From Rhodobacterales bacterium HTCC2255 (lineage in GTDB: Bacteria > Pseudomonadota > Alphaproteobacteria > Rhodobacterales > Rhodobacteraceae), in NCBI GenBank assembly GCA_000153745.1, contig DS022282.1, positions 726,027 through 790,026 of the forward strand: a stretch of DNA of 64,000 nucleotides. Direction: 5' to 3'. A program made the position numbers and the translations under genes. Shown in pieces: positions 62,158 to 64,000 of the stretch. Below the pieces are notes generated by a model that was not told where the DNA came from, searched no databases, and saw only the letters and a program-made list of their open reading frames with translations. Every line of letters starts with the position of its first letter. Within the stretch, counting starts at the first letter, position 1.

Positions 62158-63256
62158 TGCTTATATAATTGCTGCCAAGCGTACTGCAGTTATTCCAAAA
62201 GGTGGTGCCTTTAAAACATTGAACATTCATGAATTAGCTGCACCAGTTATTAGGGCTCTATTAAAAGAGGCTAATGTGCCGAGTACATCTATTAATGAAA
62301 TAATACTTTCGAATGCTGTAGGAGGAGGTGGCAATCCTGCAAGGCCAACAGCTTTAGCTGCAGGCCTTCCAGAGCATATTGGAGGTTTTACAATAGACAG
62401 GCAGTGTACTGGAGGGCTTGATGCCATATGGTTGGCTGCCCAAATGGTAATGTCGGGTTCACATAACATTATTATTGCTGGCGGTTCAGAGAGTGCATCA
62501 TGTAGACCAATAAGAATGAGAATTAATCATAATACTGGGGAAAAAATTGCATATGATCGACCAATTTTTACAGGCTTAAAAGATAGAGATCCAGATATGA
62601 TAGACTCTGTAGCAGAAATTGCAGTCTCATCAGGCATCTCAAAAGAAGCGCAAGAAGCTTGGGCGATTAATAGTCATAAAAAAGCTTCAAATACAAATTT
62701 CAAAAGTGAAATTGTTAATATAAACAATCAAAACAAAGACACTTTTACACGTAAATTAAATAAAAAAATATGTGAGCGGGCACCTATTTTGAAAGGCAAT
62801 ATTTCATCTGCTACAACAGCAGTTGACTCAGATGCTGCAGCTTTTTGCATAGTGGTTAGTGAGAAAGTCGCTAAAAACTTTCCAAATGCTATTAGAATTG
62901 TCCATGGCGTTTCATCCGCAGGAGTTCCTGATACTCCAGCTTTTGCAACAATAAATTCTATTAATAGAATTCTTGAAACTACAAAAATTACAATTGAGTC
63001 ATTGAAAGTCATTGAAATAATGGAGGCATATTCAGCTCAAGCCATAATAGCCAAAAATGAATTTAAATTTAATGAACAATTAATAAACAGAGGTGGTGGT
63101 GCATTAGCACGCGGACATCCAATCGGAGCATCTGGTGCAATCCTAGCTGTTAGATTATTTCATGAATTACAAAAAACAGATGGAAATGGGTTAGCAACAA
63201 TTGCAGCTGCTGGTGGCCTTGGAAGTGCACTTATATTATCTACTGTTAGCCCATGA
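62147..63256 (+). CDS. Thiolase-family protein lacking second active-site Cys
   Basis: A 369-residue thiolase fold. The acyl-accepting nucleophile is present (C87 in DRQCTGGLDA), and H324 in ARGHPIGASG is kept. The second catalytic cysteine, normally in a C-x-GGG segment near the C-terminus, is alanine (A353 in TIAAAGGLG), and the NEAFA motif is MEAYS (M292). These changes remove the base used in Claisen condensation, so ordinary acetoacetyl-CoA chemistry is doubtful; acyl transfer or hydrolysis remain possible. It is coupled to the short ANL gene (11-nt overlap) and convergent with bioY, overlapping its end by 21 nt. Confidence 0.82.
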   Translation: MKNDAYIIAAKRTAVIPKGGAFKTLNIHELAAPVIRALLKEANVPSTSINEIILSNAVGGGGNPARPTALAAGLPEHIGGFTIDRQCTGGLDAIWLAAQMVMSGSHNIIIAGGSESASCRPIRMRINHNTGEKIAYDRPIFTGLKDRDPDMIDSVAEIAVSSGISKEAQEAWAINSHKKASNTNFKSEIVNINNQNKDTFTRKLNKKICERAPILKGNISSATTAVDSDAAAFCIVVSEKVAKNFPNAIRIVHGVSSAGVPDTPAFATINSINRILETTKITIESLKVIEIMEAYSAQAIIAKNEFKFNEQLINRGGGALARGHPIGASGAILAVRLFHELQKTDGNGLATIAAAGGLGSALILSTVSP

Positions 63257-63790
63257 TAAAACTGAATTTGGTCGTGATTTATGGATACCATTTGCTATAA
63301 ATCCTGCCAAAATACATTTAATGATATCACCAGGTATAAATGGAGACATAGTTAATAAAGATTGGAAAAAATCCATTTTGGCACCAATCATATAATATGG
63401 GATAGCAATTACATACAGAACTATAATACTTCCAAAAAATGCGGCAAAACTAGCTGTAAAACTAATAGGCATATGCTTAAATTTTTCCATTATATACCCC
63501 GTAGTATATGCAGCTATAGGAAAGCCAAATAAGAACCCAGCCCATGGGGTAGTAAATACTCCTAATCCTCCACGTCCACCGGCCAAAAGTGGCAGCCCAA
63601 GAGCAACCAAAGACAGAAAAAGTAAAACTGCTAAAGCTCCTCTTTTAGCTCCTAGGATCACCCCACATAACATAACCCCAAGACTTTGGGCTGTAATTGG
63701 AATCCCACTTATTAATGTTAATTTTGGTAGAAGCCCAAGCACTGCAATCAATCCCGAAAATAATGCAATGTAAACTATATTTCTTTCCAT
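63236..63790 (-). CDS. bioY: Biotin transporter substrate-binding component BioY
   Basis: A 184-residue membrane protein with six hydrophobic segments: LISGIPITAQSLGVMLCG, GALAVLLFLSLVALGLPLLAGGRGGLGVFTTPWAGFL (core PLLAGGRGGLG) and GFPIAAYTTGYIMEK are BioY signatures. It is the S-component that captures biotin in ECF-type transport. The ATG at 63790 is preceded by GAGGTGGGA; a GTG 15 nt upstream inside the bioN stop region is a weaker option. bioN lies just upstream (5 nt gap), and bioM would be expected beyond the window edge. Confidence 0.92.
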   Translation of the reverse strand: MERNIVYIALFSGLIAVLGLLPKLTLISGIPITAQSLGVMLCGVILGAKRGALAVLLFLSLVALGLPLLAGGRGGLGVFTTPWAGFLFGFPIAAYTTGYIMEKFKHMPISFTASFAAFFGSIIVLYVIAIPYYMIGAKMDFFQSLLTMSPFIPGDIIKCILAGFIANGIHKSRPNSVLSWANSR

Positions 63791-63794
63791 AAGA

Positions 63795-64000
63795 TTAGAT
63801 CCCACCTCGTGCTCGTATCGCTTCTGCTACTCTATCTGCATCGTCAATTACCGTAATAAAAATTGGAAGAATAATACGCCAATTCGTACGCTTTAAAGCT
63901 CTTGCTCGCCAACTTTCTAATAATTGTTTTGCGCGCTCTATTAATACCGGTGTAAATCGAATAACCATCCCAAGTGCAAGGCCAATTGATGATGTTTTAA
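63795..64000 (-). CDS. bioN: ECF transporter T component BioN (partial, CbiQ family)
   Basis: The last 68 codons of a gene cut by the window edge. The translated part has GLALGMVIRFTPVLIERAKQ, then SWRARALKRT and AEAIRARGG, the two Ala-Arg-x coupling helices by which EcfT proteins contact the ATPase. Together with bioY 5 nt downstream this is the energy-coupling membrane subunit of a biotin importer. The stop is TAA at 63797-63795; the start lies outside. Confidence 0.9.
   Translation of the reverse strand, partial: KTSSIGLALGMVIRFTPVLIERAKQLLESWRARALKRTNWRIILPIFITVIDDADRVAEAIRARGGI

Noticed and set aside
1-64000. CRISPR arrays, insertion sequences, prophage, rRNA
   Set aside because: No regularly spaced repeats, transposase or integrase genes, phage structural genes or rRNA sequence were seen anywhere in the window.

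Overview
The window reads as the chromosome of an AT-rich, streamlined marine alphaproteobacterium. The gene neighbourhoods (CarD - FdxA - S4 protein - SUV3-like helicase; pcm - tolC near valS; a DUF6280-type small protein; bioY/bioN) point to the Rhodobacterales. The base composition is well below that of typical roseobacters, which suggests a low-GC planktonic lineage of the HTCC2255/NAC11-7 kind. This placement is inference from gene content and order; no rRNA is present. Genes are tightly packed, with many 4-nt ATGA overlaps inside operons and convergent genes whose stop codons overlap. No gene-free stretch exceeds 300 bases, and I see no rRNA, insertion sequence, prophage or CRISPR array.

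Layout. 0-16 kb is mainly housekeeping: the tail of a short-chain dehydrogenase, a copper chaperone, L28, HrpB helicase, a DMT exporter, EF-P, divergent metF/metR with a recognisable MetR box, a SuhB-like protein that has lost catalytic residues, YgfZ, a glycosyltransferase, an MsbA-type ABC exporter, a HisC-type aminotransferase and ValS. 16-23 kb is a catabolic TRAP-transporter/amidase/dehydrogenase operon lying between valS and pcm-tolC. CobQ and tRNA-Cys follow, then a structured intergenic region with a 59-residue small gene. 28-33 kb holds a complete ltnD-otnK-otnC-otnI set for four-carbon acid sugars with an Lrp-type regulator. 33-37 kb is an operon of a DmdA-like THF-dependent demethylase, an OsmC protein, a crotonase without its catalytic glutamates and a DmdB-like acyl-CoA ligase. 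37-50 kb carries cobT/cobS, CarD, FdxA, an S4 protein that seems to start at a non-canonical codon, an SUV3-like helicase, HisN-type phosphatase, TypA, a Bax-inhibitor-1 protein, L33 and Mrp. 50-53 kb is a tungstate (tupBCA) importer followed by a small RNA with two hairpins that each present an ACCUCCUCCC loop (cuckoo/CcsR type). 53-64 kb has UvrD, a flavin-dependent 2-hydroxyacid oxidase, a phosphodiesterase, tRNA-Gly, an FAH-family hydrolase, ArsH, pyrE, and a biotin-uptake locus (bioY, bioN) beside an unusually short ANL enzyme and a thiolase lacking two active-site residues.

Metabolic themes: scavenging of dissolved organic carbon (TRAP substrate, acid sugars, possibly methylated sulfur compounds), one-carbon/folate chemistry (MetF, YgfZ, DmdA-like), and cofactor supply (cobalamin, biotin, tungstate). 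The most unusual items are the anti-Shine-Dalgarno small RNA, the catalytically degraded SuhB, the DmdA-like operon, and the acyl-CoA ligase/thiolase pair next to bioY.
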